The notes beneath the pieces are model-generated. The model was not told where the DNA came from, made no database searches, and saw only the letters and a list, made by a program, of their open reading frames with translations. A stretch of DNA of 48,358 nucleotides from the NCBI GenBank assembly GCA_000969725.1, contig JXSR01S005703.1, one strand, 5' to 3'. Position 1 is the first letter of the stretch. Each line of letters opens with the position of its first letter. Position numbers and translations under genes: made by a program. Source of the DNA: Ophiothrix spiculata (taxonomy: Eukaryota; Echinodermata; Ophiuroidea; Amphilepidida; Ophiotrichidae). Shown here in pieces: positions 10,701 to 21,077 of this stretch.

Positions 10701-11213
10701 AAAAACATACTTTTGCATACCTCACTTTTCGGTGAGACATGCTAGAAACAGAAAAAAGTATTCGAAATCTGTTAGGGTTAAAACTTATTATATTCAAAAT
10801 GAAGTTTGAATCCTGGGTGAGCCACCCCCAGGGATTCTCATATTGACACGTACTTGCCTTTTGGGGTAGTTTTTTGGTATATAATTGGAGTGGTTTTCTT
10901 CACAGATTAAAGTGCTCAATTCGCTCAAAATTTGCACCCAAAAAAAGCACCCAGATTGAGTAAAATGGGGTGCTTTGCCATCCGAATTAGTTTAATGATG
11001 AGTGGGTTTTTAGTCAAAAATATGTATAGACACAGCCAGTTTTCAGAGTCCAGAAGACACATACGTGTCATTTTTAAAGTCTCCCCCCCCCCCCCCGAGC
11101 CATATGGTTTATTTATAATGGCTATCCATTTCCAGCTTAGTTTCCAGTTAGAATGTATCTAACTCGCGGGTTACCCGATACGCGCAGGCCCCGCTACCCC
11201 CTTAAAATACTTA
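10700..11213. other. Spacer with a MITE-interior relic and a poly-C run
   Basis: 10910-10980 resembles the interior of the MITE at 10366 (GCACCCAGATTGAG-type motif). A run of about 14 C lies at 11083-11096. Nothing else is recognised. Confidence 0.4.
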
Positions 11214-11459
11214 AAAGGTCAAATGCTACTCAAGGTCCAAGTTGGCCATCCAGATAAGCTCAAGAGTTCCAGAGTTATTGATGACCTTGAATTGACCTTT
11301 GATGACCTGAAGTCAACTGTTTGTTCAATTTCATGATTTGACCTTAAAAAGAAACTTTGGTATTGATGATCCCAGTTTGGTCTAGGTAGGTCAATGGTTC
11401 TAGAGTTATGGCTGTGACCTCGAAATGACCTTGGATGACCTTTTTAAGATTTGACCTCA
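11214..11459. repeat. TGACCT/AGGTCA-rich segment
   Basis: I count ten TGACCT or AGGTCA hexamers in about 246 bases, mostly as TGACCTTGRATGACCTT-like phrases with variable spacing. AGGTCA is the half-site of nuclear receptors, but this may simply be a diverged simple repeat. Confidence 0.6.
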
Positions 11460-11561
11460 TATTGGCATTTGAACTTAGTTTATCTAATACAAAGGATTTG
11501 TTACATGGCCTCTCTCAATGTGAATCAGTATCATCCTTTTGTTCTTTCCGATTTAATACTA

Positions 11562-11735
11562 CAGTTGAACCTTGTTAACACAAAATCTGTTAGCACAAAA
11601 ACCCTGATAACACAAAATGTTTGCTTGGTCCCTAGTATTGATCTTCTGTGTGAATTCAGTTAGATAACACAAAATCCTGATAACACAAAATAAAATCCTT
11701 GGCCCCCGTGATTTTGTGTTAACGAGGTTCCACTG
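11562..11735. mobile_element. pogo/Tigger-like MITE
   Basis: 174 bp with inverted ends CAGTTGAACCTTGTTAACAC and its counterpart (right end read inward CAGTGGAACCTCGTTAACAC), each followed by AAAAT. TA lies on both sides (11560-11561, 11736-11737). CAGT-type ends with a TA duplication fit pogo/Tigger elements. The interior holds two extra ATAACACAAAAT copies. Confidence 0.85.
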
Positions 11736-11737
11736 TA

Positions 11738-12188
11738 TTGCTAATTAACAATAAGATATTGACAACTTTGTCTTACTGGACATACAGTTGCCAGAGATAA
11801 CGGGTCATCAAAATATAGACTTGGCATTGATAATATTCAGAAATCATCACCCATTGTCCTTTTATCTGCAACTTTTAAAATAATCTAAGACCTCAAGACA
11901 ATTAAATCATATCATAATAGAACTGATTTAGGGTGAGTTCTGAAAGCTTGGAAAGTTCAATCTTTAAAATATTTTAGTTATAAAAAAAATACTTGAAATC
12001 AATCCAGGAAGCTAAGCTAACTAGAGAAGTAATTTTCCAGCTATTTTATAAACACAGCATGCAAGCTACAAATTTGAATCTTGAAAATGTCCTAGGGTTG
12101 TTGTAAAAGGGCAAAGGAGTATTTGGCATTGTATTACATGCTTTATACTACATTACTTTTAGTGTACAACCACAATCACACACCTTGG
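11738..12188. other. No recognised feature
   Basis: AT-rich spacer between two MITEs; no exon or repeat recognised. Confidence 0.4.
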
Positions 12189-12190
12189 TA

Positions 12191-12468
12191 CACTGGCGGT
12201 CAAAAGTGTCTGCGCAAAAACGTTTTCAGGTAATAAGTTTTCTAACAAATGTGCAGTTATGTATTTAAATCCGTTTTTTAACATGCAGAAGAAAGTATAC
12301 AGTATGTTTAATAGCCATGTTTTCAAATGCAGTGAATGCAGTTCCTGTTGAGTTCTTTATATCTATCTATGTAAAATATAAAATCAGGGGAAATGATGCA
12401 AATGACAAACGGTTCTCGAGATATGTCAGGTTAAAGGTTTTGTGCCCAAACACTTTTGACCGCCAGTG
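12191..12468. mobile_element. Tc1/mariner-like MITE, complete
   Basis: 278 bp with ends CACTGGCGGTCAAAAGTGT and its inverted copy, continuing to about 30 bp with few mismatches. TA lies on both sides (12189-12190, 12469-12470), as in Tc1/mariner. The interior motif AACAAATGTGCAGTTATGTA recurs near the window end (48299-48318), showing that this is a shorter relative of the element starting at 48016. Confidence 0.9.
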
Positions 12469-12469
12469 T

Positions 12470-12887
12470 ATATACTAGAAAAGATAGATTCATCAAGTCA
12501 CTTGGGTCAGGAAGATGATCACAATCAGTAGCCGCCCATTTCCTGGAAGTCCTTCCGAAAATATCAATTTTACTTCCACCTATTCATTTTAAGGTAATAC
12601 TTTGAACATCATAAATTAAAGTTTCTAGCTTAAAGCAATCAAAAGTTTGGTGTTTCTAGCTACACAAATCTTATTAATGAACTTGTTTTTAATGATCATT
12701 TAAGTGTGATATGTTATTATAAAAGAATCTGAACTATACTAGTATAAATTTATATTGCAATTTGTTCCAAATAAAATCACGGAATAAATGGCTTTGACCC
12801 TCGAAATCAAAATTAGATCTGCATTTATTAAATTAATTTTGAATTCAAATTCTAAGAATTCAGTAACAATTCAGGACACTTGTTAAT
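12470..12887. other. No recognised feature
   Basis: AT-rich spacer. No exon, RNA or repeat recognised. Confidence 0.4.
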
Positions 12888-13003
12888 GAAACGTTCACTG
12901 CTAGTTCTGGTTGGTAACTAACCCATTGTCTACCTATCAAATGTTGACAGGTATACTTGGCAACTACATGTAGAGTTAGCAAAGTTTCATGAGTATAGGA
13001 CGT
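12888..13003. mobile_element. Short hairpin repeat, copy 2
   Basis: Relative of 9598-9695. Ends AATGAAAC and GTTTCATGAGTATAGG face each other, with an inner inverted pair GTCTACCTATCAA / TTGACAGGTATAC. Non-coding. Confidence 0.6.
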
Positions 13004-13049
13004 GATTTCATATGATATTTATCTACAATCTTGTGCTGGTAGCAAAGCA

Positions 13050-13102
13050 CTGAAAAATTCGGTCGGTCGGTGGAGGGCAACCAAACAATTTTTTTTTTGG
13101 CC
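13050..13102. mobile_element. Right-end fragment of a GGCC-ended MITE
   Basis: GGTCGGTCGGTGGAGGGCAA followed by CCAAACAA, poly-T and GGCC, then TAA at 13103. This is the terminal ~50 bp of the TTGTTTGGTTGCCCTCC subfamily; no matching left end is found. Confidence 0.7.
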
Positions 13103-13105
13103 TAA

Positions 13106-13499
13106 TGATGAGTGGGGTTATAGTCAAATATAGGACTTCTTTCAGAAATCTTTGATCATGTTTGAATTTATTTCTTAAAGTCATTAGTCAACAAATTTAA
13201 ATGTAACCTTTTTGACAAAAAGCTTATAACAAAAATAAATTGTTAAAGGGAATGTGATTTTCCAATAAGCAACTTAGGGACACATTGATTCAAAGCATAG
13301 ACAGGCCTTATGGGAAAAATTGACATTTAAAAAAAACCTGATTGAAATTGATTCACCATTATCTTATGGCTGAGACATTTGATCAATGAAATCTATAGTC
13401 AGAAGATGCAGTATATGATAGCTAATTCAACATCACTCAATCAAAATCTAGTCAAATACACAAACAAAATTATTGATTCAATTATCAATTTCAATATCC
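13106..13499. other. No recognised feature
   Basis: AT-rich spacer with a chance ORF only. Confidence 0.4.
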
Positions 13500-13849
13500 C
13501 TTTACCATGTCCATTTATTGCTCGAACCTTTTTTTTCCCCCAAATTCTTTTTCACATTTTGGCACCAAAATCATGCTCAAATTTTTCTCACAACCCAAGC
13601 GAAATTTTATGACCGTAGCATATTCTGTTCGAAGATATAAATGTAAAATATGCCTAATTATAACATCTACAGTATAAATAAATTTACAAAGCAATGTATA
13701 ATAGATGTCACATACTTTTAGAATTGCTCATAAAATCAAAACAGTTGGACCAAATCAAATTAAACTTGGAAGTAAATTTGTTTCAGTGGATATCATTTAT
13801 ATAAAACTGAAGACAAAATTTTGATAAAATCAGACCATGCTCCTTTAAA
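13500..13849. mobile_element. TTTAAAGGAGC-ended MITE
   Basis: The right end CAGACCATGCTCCTTTAAA and interior GCTCATAAAATCAAAAC match the element at 21166-21508, and the left part can be aligned to it from about 13500 (CACATTTTGGCACCAAAATC region). The left terminal repeat is eroded. The right end lies 16 bases from the splice donor of the exon at 13867. Confidence 0.65.
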
Positions 13850-13866
13850 TCTCTGCGCCGACTTAC

Positions 13867-14072
13867 CTCTGATAAAGAATGATAAGTGCCAATAGCGCTT
13901 TATCAAGTTCTTCAGGAGGCAGGCACGCCAAATCACTCGGCGACATGGCCGAGACACAATCATTAAACCCATCGAGCTTCGAACTCAGCACATCTCGCCT
14001 ACTTCTCTCTCCCGCTAACGGCTTCATCTTGGACCAAGTAAAATCAACACCGCTATCCAGACAAGAGCTCAT
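13867..14072 (-). CDS. Candidate first coding exon, unrecognised protein
   Basis: The minus-strand ATG at 14072-14070 has A at -3 and an in-frame TAA 36 bases upstream, so this is the first start in its frame. The exon runs 206 nt (68 codons plus 2 nt) and ends CAG AG|GTAAGT, a consensus 5' splice site, so translation would continue in an exon to the left. The peptide starts MSSCLDSGVDFTWSKMKP, has a Lys/Arg-rich patch, and ends in a helix-like PPEELDKALLALIILYQR. It has no signal peptide or membrane segment. I do not recognise the family, and I could not place exon 2 with confidence. A TTTAAAGG-type MITE lies just inside intron 1. Codon content is richer in G+C than the surroundings, which supports selection on it. 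Confidence 0.6.
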
Positions 14073-14750
14073 TTTGAAGAAATATTCATACTCGTTTTCA
14101 TCTTAACACAAAAAAATAATGAATTCTGCCTTCAATTTTCTTCAACAATGTCCTGATAAGAAAAACCTGGACATACAGTCACACGGCTTATCAAAATCAG
14201 CTGAGTAACTTCCAAAAATGTTATGTTAGTCAAACGCAGGGTCTAATGATACTTCCTATGTTAATCCCAGTTATACACCTCCGCAATGCTGCACACAGCT
14301 ACTCCACTGTTCTAGTACTAACTCCGGCGGACGCCAAACTCGAACTGAAGCAAGTCAACTAATCTTCTAGTCTGACAGAGCCTATGCATGTACATTACAT
14401 GGCAAGGGCATGCATACATATACACAGTGCCTCCAATCGACAATGCCGGGTACAGCTCTACTGTCAATGAACAAATCAAAATTCACCTTAGCCAGACGAA
14501 AGGTGCATCCTCAATATTATTAGTAGTATAGTCACAAATTCTATAGAAAATTACAATTCTATTTCTACATAATATAGATAATTTTCTCATTCTGAACCCT
14601 CTTATAATATATTTCAAAATCCATTTTTTGTCCTTGCAGCACATCCAAAAATATAATGCTGTTTTCCTGAGCCAAACTAATATACCTTGCTAACCATAAC
14701 TCTTTCTAAGCATGAAAACTGTTTTCTGGGAAATTACTGAGTCAAATTGA
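14073..14750. other. Likely 5' flank of the minus-strand exon
   Basis: Sequence upstream (in gene sense) of the ATG at 14072. A short G+C-richer patch with CGGCGGACG lies at about 14325-14335 and may mark the promoter or 5' UTR. No TATA element at a defined spacing could be fixed. Confidence 0.3.
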
Positions 14751-14756
14751 CTTAGT

Positions 14757-14830
14757 TACCATTGAGATTTGAACCACTGACCTCTTAAAATCCTGATCCA
14801 ATGTAAATGTCCATCTATGAGAAGCCACCA
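14757..14830 (-). mobile_element. Possible tRNA-SINE relic
   Basis: Minus strand has a B-box-like GGTTCAAATCTC with TGGCTTCTCATAGATGG about 45 bases upstream. Decayed; no clear acceptor stem. Confidence 0.3.
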
Positions 14831-14874
14831 AGTGGAGTGCCTCAGACAAAGTTTTGGGCCATTTGTTTTTTTAA

Positions 14875-15059
14875 TTATTATTTTTTAAAAGGCACCTAAA
14901 GTACCAAATTTGGGTGCATTTTCCACTATTTTCAAGATATTTTCTCGAAAAACACCCAATCTGAGCAAAATTGGATGCTTTCCCATCCCTAATATTTTTT
15001 TTTAAATTTTTGAATAGGGTCGTTTGCTGAGGGCAACATAACAATTTATTTTTTTGGCC
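14875..15059. mobile_element. Truncated GGCC-ended MITE
   Basis: Opposite-orientation relative of 10366-10636. It shares GCACCTAAAGTACCAAATTT and CACCCAATCTGAGCAAAATT, then ends GAGGGCAACATAACAATT, poly-T, GGCC, with TTA at 15060. The other terminal repeat (about 60 bp) is missing. Confidence 0.7.
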
Positions 15060-15062
15060 TTA

Positions 15063-16003
15063 CTGTGATACATATTTCCCATCTTTTGTGATGTATTTGG
15101 ACCAATTTTTTTTGAGTTTTGTGTGTTGTATTTTGTTAGATAGCTAGATGTGCAAATGTTATCATTCCTCATCCCCATGATTTTGAAAGCTTCAAATATT
15201 ATAAGTGGTTGTCCAATCCAAAGGAGTTGTAAATGCAACAAACTTCATTTTGCGCTAAAGATGAAAATATGTGTCAAGGTCGTAATTTGCCGAAATTTAT
15301 TTTTTGACAGATTCACAATCTAAACACCAGCAAAGTTTCATTTAAAAAAATGATCGGAAATAAGGACAATCGACAGAAAATATAGGACTTACTGATCTTT
15401 GAACGCACTTATTTCAGTTACATTTTTTACTCCCTGACAACCTTTGACGGACCATAACTTGACTTCTGGAAATTGTGTGAAGTTCAACTTCATTAATGTG
15501 TCATTTTAATCTTTATAGCATGGTCTTTGCAAATAATTTTAAAAAGTGAAAATTACAAGAGGCTGCATTTGGGCTTGTTTGGGATGGAGGGTCACATATT
15601 ATCACTATCAATAAAACCAGCACTGTCAGCTGTACAAAATGAGCTTGAACTTCTAAAACATCATATTACATTATCAATCTAAATAATCAAGTAAATACAT
15701 CAGTTATCCAAAGATTGCATGCAACAAGAATTTCCCGAAATACACAACTTTCTTTCGCTAGATAAACTTTTAAAAAATACAAATAATATTAATAATGCAG
15801 ATTGTGCGTAGTCCTAAACTTAAGTTACGAGTAAAACTTGTTATAATTTCAGAAAATATACAAGTATTCTTTTAGCATAATGTTTATGATCTAAACTAAA
15901 CAAAGTCATTTAATGTTTTTATAACATTGAAAGGCTCCTTTTTTCCCAACTTAAGAATAGATGACTACAGCTGACAGGAAAAGGTCCGTATATAACTCCA
16001 AAC
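15063..16003. other. No recognised feature
   Basis: AT-rich spacer; no supportable gene or repeat. Confidence 0.4.
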
Positions 16004-16031
16004 TTGTTCCAACCAGTATGCACTGCTTGCC

Positions 16032-16268
16032 AGCTCAGTCAAAAGAATATATCGTGTGTATCCCATCATGCATTGCTTCCTATGGGAAATTTTGTACAGG
16101 AAGTCGTGCGAGTAGTTAATAATAAAACATGCCTCAAATGCAAGATTACAACAATTAACATTGATTTATGGTCATTTTATTACTAACTACTCGCATAATT
16201 TCCTAAACAAACAATCCCATAGGAAGCAATGCATGATGGGATATCCATGATATCTTTTCTTAGCTCAG
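16032..16268. repeat. Inverted repeat, arms about 95 bp
   Basis: Arms 16032-16127 and 16174-16268 are diverged inverted copies. The core TATCCCATCATGCATTGCTT CCTATGGGA (29 bases, 16059-16087) is exactly repeated in inverse at 16214-16242. GCGAGTAGTTA is also shared. It looks like a foldback element with degenerate ends. The two 60-codon ORFs that meet at 16183 are one in each arm and are not taken as genes. Confidence 0.75.
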
Positions 16269-16299
16269 TCATACAATGTGCGGGTTGGCTTGTGGCAAG

Positions 16300-17096
16300 G
16301 CTGACGTACAGACGGACTGACGAACAAACCAAGTGATGACTCACGCTGTCCATGCTATATGTCATAGTGGATTTAAAACTTGGGTGGAATCTAGCTGCTC
16401 TTCATAACCAATATCCTCAAAAGTTCAAAAAACATGTCAAGATCAAACTTTTCAAATGTGTATCAAAATGGCTGAAAAATGACATGACTTGCATTGTACT
16501 TCGGAAGGGCCAGTATTAGTGCCGATCTAATATTGAAGGAAATATAATTATTGTTGTAACAGTGGAATTACAAATCCAAACAGGCTTTGATCAAGCTAGA
16601 CATGTATCGTCACAGTCATCATATAAGGAATTTAAATCAAAATTAATAATACCCAATGCGCAATTTGTGAAGGACGCTAATCACGGCACATTTTTTCTAT
16701 GAGTCTATAAATAGATCTAAGGGTCTCAGATCTTCTAATAAATATATGTGTATTTAATACGGCCTCATAAAAAAACAAAGTTATTTCTCATCCCCGCCCT
16801 CCTCACTTTTTGGTGCCGCACCACTTTTTTTTTTGTTGTAAAAATGCTAAAAAGGTGTTAAAAATTGAGCTGAATCGAATATCGTTCAAGAATCAAGACC
16901 CCACTTTCCTTTTTAAAGGATTCTTTTAATTGTTTATGTTTTTAAAGTCGGACCTGTCGTCAAACCAACATCTATCTATCACATTGAGTCAAAAGACAGC
17001 AACTGAATGTGCAGTCAACATCTACCAAATGAAATTTGATTGCTCAGGCTCTCCCCCAAACCTTTAAAACAACACTTCCCTCCCACCTCACAAATA
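16300..17096. other. No recognised feature
   Basis: AT-rich spacer. Short poly-T with GCCGCACCACTT upstream at about 16810 resembles MITE-type edges but has no partner. Confidence 0.35.
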
Positions 17097-17233
17097 TCTA
17101 CAAGAAAATCAAATTTATGAGCTATCCAATATTTGACCAAAACTTTGCTCAACTTATAATCATACTTCATCCCATGTTCTTTTAAGTCCCTTTCAGGATT
17201 TATTTTCAGTATTTCAGCCAAAAGATTATCGGA
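17097..17233 (-). CDS. Candidate exon running into the assembly gap
   Basis: Minus-strand open frame entering from the N run and ending GAG|GTGGGA, a weak 5' splice site. The peptide includes ILKINPERDLKEHGMKYDYK and VLVKYWIAHKFDFLVDICE, rich in Lys, Asp, Glu and Leu and free of stops over about 45 codons. The upstream exon edge is hidden by the gap. I do not recognise it; a decayed repeat frame is the main alternative. Confidence 0.3.
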
Positions 17234-18068
17234 NNNNNNNNNNNNNNNNNNNNNNNNNNNNNNNNNNNNNNNNNNNNNNNNNNNNNNNNNNNNNNNNNNN
17301 NNNNNNNNNNNNNNNNNNNNNNNNNNNNNNNNNNNNNNNNNNNNNNNNNNNNNNNNNNNNNNNNNNNNNNNNNNNNNNNNNNNNNNNNNNNNNNNNNNNN
17401 NNNNNNNNNNNNNNNNNNNNNNNNNNNNNNNNNNNNNNNNNNNNNNNNNNNNNNNNNNNNNNNNNNNNNNNNNNNNNNNNNNNNNNNNNNNNNNNNNNNN
17501 NNNNNNNNNNNNNNNNNNNNNNNNNNNNNNNNNNNNNNNNNNNNNNNNNNNNNNNNNNNNNNNNNNNNNNNNNNNNNNNNNNNNNNNNNNNNNNNNNNNN
17601 NNNNNNNNNNNNNNNNNNNNNNNNNNNNNNNNNNNNNNNNNNNNNNNNNNNNNNNNNNNNNNNNNNNNNNNNNNNNNNNNNNNNNNNNNNNNNNNNNNNN
17701 NNNNNNNNNNNNNNNNNNNNNNNNNNNNNNNNNNNNNNNNNNNNNNNNNNNNNNNNNNNNNNNNNNNNNNNNNNNNNNNNNNNNNNNNNNNNNNNNNNNN
17801 NNNNNNNNNNNNNNNNNNNNNNNNNNNNNNNNNNNNNNNNNNNNNNNNNNNNNNNNNNNNNNNNNNNNNNNNNNNNNNNNNNNNNNNNNNNNNNNNNNNN
17901 NNNNNNNNNNNNNNNNNNNNNNNNNNNNNNNNNNNNNNNNNNNNNNNNNNNNNNNNNNNNNNNNNNNNNNNNNNNNNNNNNNNNNNNNNNNNNNNNNNNN
18001 NNNNNNNNNNNNNNNNNNNNNNNNNNNNNNNNNNNNNNNNNNNNNNNNNNNNNNNNNNNNNNNNNNNN
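17234..18068. other. Assembly gap (N run)
   Basis: 835 undetermined bases. Any frame drawn through it is meaningless. A possible exon abuts its left edge. Confidence 1.
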
Positions 18069-18300
18069 AAACCCTCAAGTTCAAGCCTCATTTTGTTAAA
18101 ATCAAAATAAAGAATTTCTGAAGGATTTGTATTGTTAGTAAATTATAGGAAAATATTTTTGTAGGATTTGTTTCCCATAAACAAAAAGACCTAATTTCAA
18201 ACGTGTGGATTTATTCTTAAAATCAAACTTATCTGTAACAAAATTATAAAAAGCTATAAAACAATTTTAAGATTCATGTAATATTAATAATTCAAAAAGA

Positions 18301-18425
18301 TACCTTAACAAAATAACTTCTAGTTTGAAATCCATGACCATTCCCTGGTAAATTAAATTTTAAAAAATACCTTAACAAAATAACTTCTAGTTTGAAATCC
18401 ATGGCAATTCCCTGGTAAATTAAAT
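18301..18425 (+). repeat. Two-copy tandem repeat, 67-bp unit
   Basis: TACCTTAACAAAATAACTTC starts at 18301 and again at 18368. The copies share TAGTTTGAAATCCATG and TTCCCTGGTAAATTAAAT with only a few differences (GACC versus GGCA). It lies about 230 bp from the gap. Confidence 0.9.
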
Positions 18426-19902
18426 CCTTTTTACAATTAGTGGAACATTGTCTCATATAGTCCATCTCATGTCCAAACAGATCAACATATAGGCCTATTT
18501 AAAGTGTGGACCTGTCATATAATTTCACAAACTACTTGTTTTGCCTCAATATATCTGTTTTGGTGTTGCACTTAACAACTCTTTTAAGGAAGTGACGTTT
18601 TATGATTGCACCCTCAAAAACAACTGAAAATACCACCGCTATCTCAAAATCTTGATACAAACAGGACCAGGAAATAGTCGAGATGCTTGTCGTGATTAGT
18701 AACCAACAAATGTTTTGATATGAGTAAATAGTAAACTTTTTAGGACATTCATGTCAGGTGTTTTAAAGAACTTCCCATAATTCCATTCTGAATTTGAAAT
18801 CAAAAGTTCAAAACAGCCCACAGTGAGATCAATTTCCCATTGACTTGAACAGCAATATGCATAATTTAAATCTGGCACAGTACATTTATTAGTGAAGCAA
18901 TGGGTATATTAAAATTAACCTTGAGTAATGTCATACTTCAAGTTCTTTGAATATGTAAACAAATGTCTGGTCACTTAAAGTTTTCACACCCATAACAGTT
19001 TGATTTAGTGTTACACAGCAGTGTTCATACATCGAATTCCTCAACATACTGTAAGGGCCCATTTCTATTTCAAAACGTAACATTCAATCAAATTCAAAGC
19101 CAAGTTTCCGGTCTTTTACTTTTGGCAAAAACATGAAACATTTTGGTAAAAAAAAGAACATAACACTGCTGATTTCATGCATTCTTTTCATGACTGCCAG
19201 CAAGTAGGCCAGGTAAAAGCACATGACACATTTTGTTCCAAAGAACTCACGTCAATAAATGAAAATGTGTTCATGCCAACAAACTTATTGTAAATGACAC
19301 ATTGGCTTTTATATTTTCCTTGAACACAAAATGCGTCAAAGTTCTTTTCAACAAAACTTAAATCGTCAAATGTGAATGAAATTGTTACAATGTACGTGAA
19401 CCTTTTCAAAGATCTTTTCTAAAGGCAAAATTCTCCCACATGCATGCCTTTCACTCTCAAATTTCAAATTTTACTTCCATAATTGCAATTTTTAGGCTGG
19501 TGATAATATCATCCTTATTATTCGTTGAATGGGAAGAGGAAGCTATATAATGATGCCAAAGATGGCTGACAGGGTAAAACATCAAGAGGTTTTAGGAATT
19601 AAGTTGTGATTTACTGAATTTGCAAATTCAATTTTGAGAAAGAAAAAAAAAAGAATAATTTTGAGAGTTATTGTACAAATAGTAATTATTGGGTGCATGC
19701 CTAACACTTCCAAACTCTTAAAAATTGAAATTGTTGGAAATTGGTATATCCAACTCAGCGCAAGTTGCAACAGGAGCTGCTAGAAATCTGGCAAGATTTG
19801 AACATAAAATAAAATGTGCATGCTGTATATACGCAGAAGTCAACATTTTACCACATGCTGAGCTATCAACTTTTTTCTGATCCCAAGAAACAATTTTCTC
19901 AG
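18426..19902. other. No recognised feature
   Basis: AT-rich spacer with several chance minus-strand ORFs of about 60-73 codons. No splice-bounded exon is clear. Confidence 0.4.
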
Positions 19903-19969
19903 GACTCATCGGTGCAAAGCGAGGGAAGTGACGCTGCGCTAACCCATTTTCCTAAAGGATTAGGTTTAA
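19903..19969 (+). CDS. Candidate internal exon, unrecognised
   Basis: A good acceptor (CAATTTTCTCAG|GACTCA) is followed by a G+C-richer frame reading DSSVQSEGSDAALTHFPKG. A serine-rich, acidic peptide like this is typical of disordered protein. The 3' edge is uncertain: GTATTG at 19970 is the nearest possible donor. No neighbour exon was fixed. Confidence 0.3.
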
Positions 19970-20031
19970 GTATTGGTGGAACTTCTTTTTTTTTTTCATC
20001 CACTGGTGTAAAACAAAAAATGTGTTTTTGT

Positions 20032-20087
20032 GCATGTTGCATAATTGCATCTCTTATATGCATGTTGCATAATTACATCTCTTATAT
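20032..20087 (+). repeat. Two-copy tandem repeat, 28-bp unit
   Basis: GCATGTTGCATAATTGCATC plus TCTTATAT occurs twice head to tail with one base change. Confidence 0.9.
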
Positions 20088-20240
20088 AAATGCAACAGTA
20101 TAAAAAAGTTTAAAAAAAAGATTTCAATGAATTGTCCAGTCAAAATCCACTCCGCCCAAACCTTCAACTTGAATTATGCTAGCAAGGAATTGCTGTTCAA
20201 TATTCTGACTATTTAACTAAAAATATTTCCATCAAGTGTA

Positions 20241-20606
20241 AATAAAATATGTTTGCTTGCCCTCCGCGACCGACCCTAAAATGCCAAAAATTTGGGTCGG
20301 GTATTTTAGGTTGTTGTTTTTTCTTCTTCAAACATATAAAATATGAAAACTCAATATTTTTGATGGAAAACGTAAAATTTAGCAGTATAAAGTCACATTT
20401 AGTAGCATAAAATGCATATTTCCTGTAAATAATGACCTACAATCTTTGATTAAGCCCTATATTGCTTGGTATTTGCGATAAAATCCATGGAATGACATCA
20501 TTCTTTCAAATATATGTGAAGAGTAAAAAAAAAAAATAGATCAACCGACCGACCCAAAATTTTATTTTTTTCACTGGAGGGCAAACAAACAATTTTTTTT
20601 TTGGCC
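20241..20606. mobile_element. Harbinger/Tourist-like MITE
   Basis: Opposite-orientation copy of the element at 2800. Left: TGTTTGCTTGCCCTCCGCGA CCGACCC. Right: GGAGGGCAAACAAACAATT, poly-T, GGCC, then TTA (20607-20609). The interior aligns over its whole length, including TCCATGGAATGACATCATTC. The left GGCC is worn away, so the left edge is approximate. Confidence 0.75.
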
Positions 20607-20914
20607 TTAGAAGCGCTATGTAAAAACACCTGTTGCTTTCATCATTTAACATGAAACAGTTCATTACTGACTTGGCAAGTAATCTATATCCAGAGTCATT
20701 TTGATGCTTTTCATGTCAGGAGAAACATACTTCATGTCTTTCACTCCATAAAAATGTGTTTCCGGAGACCTATTGTCAATGTCATTAAGAGATCCGAAAA
20801 AAAGTGGGTTAACCCCGGTACATTTCAGGGATGTTTATGGCTTTTTGTAATTTTGCCTGAATTTGCCTGAAAATGTGAATTTCCCAATACCTTTGTACAG
20901 TGAAGATCCAAGCA

Positions 20915-20938
20915 TTTTTGCCTGAATTCAGGCAAAAA
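20915..20938. repeat. 24-bp perfect palindrome
   Basis: Two perfect half-arms of TTTTTGCCTGAA meet at 20926/20927. The TTGCCTGAA motif also occurs twice just upstream at about 20854-20872, so the palindrome sits in a short cluster of this word. Confidence 0.95.
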
Positions 20939-21077
20939 CCTGAAGATAATCATGCCTGACATTTTCATTTAAAAACAATAAATTCTTATAATTCATATAA
21001 GAAATTTTAAATAGATACAAAGTATGATCATCTTGATCAAAATCTTAAAATTATAAAATTGTTTTTGAAGCAAAACT

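Noticed and set aside
17015-18091. 358-codon and 292-codon minus ORFs
   Set aside because: Most of their length is the N run; only the part at 17097-17233 has real bases worth considering.
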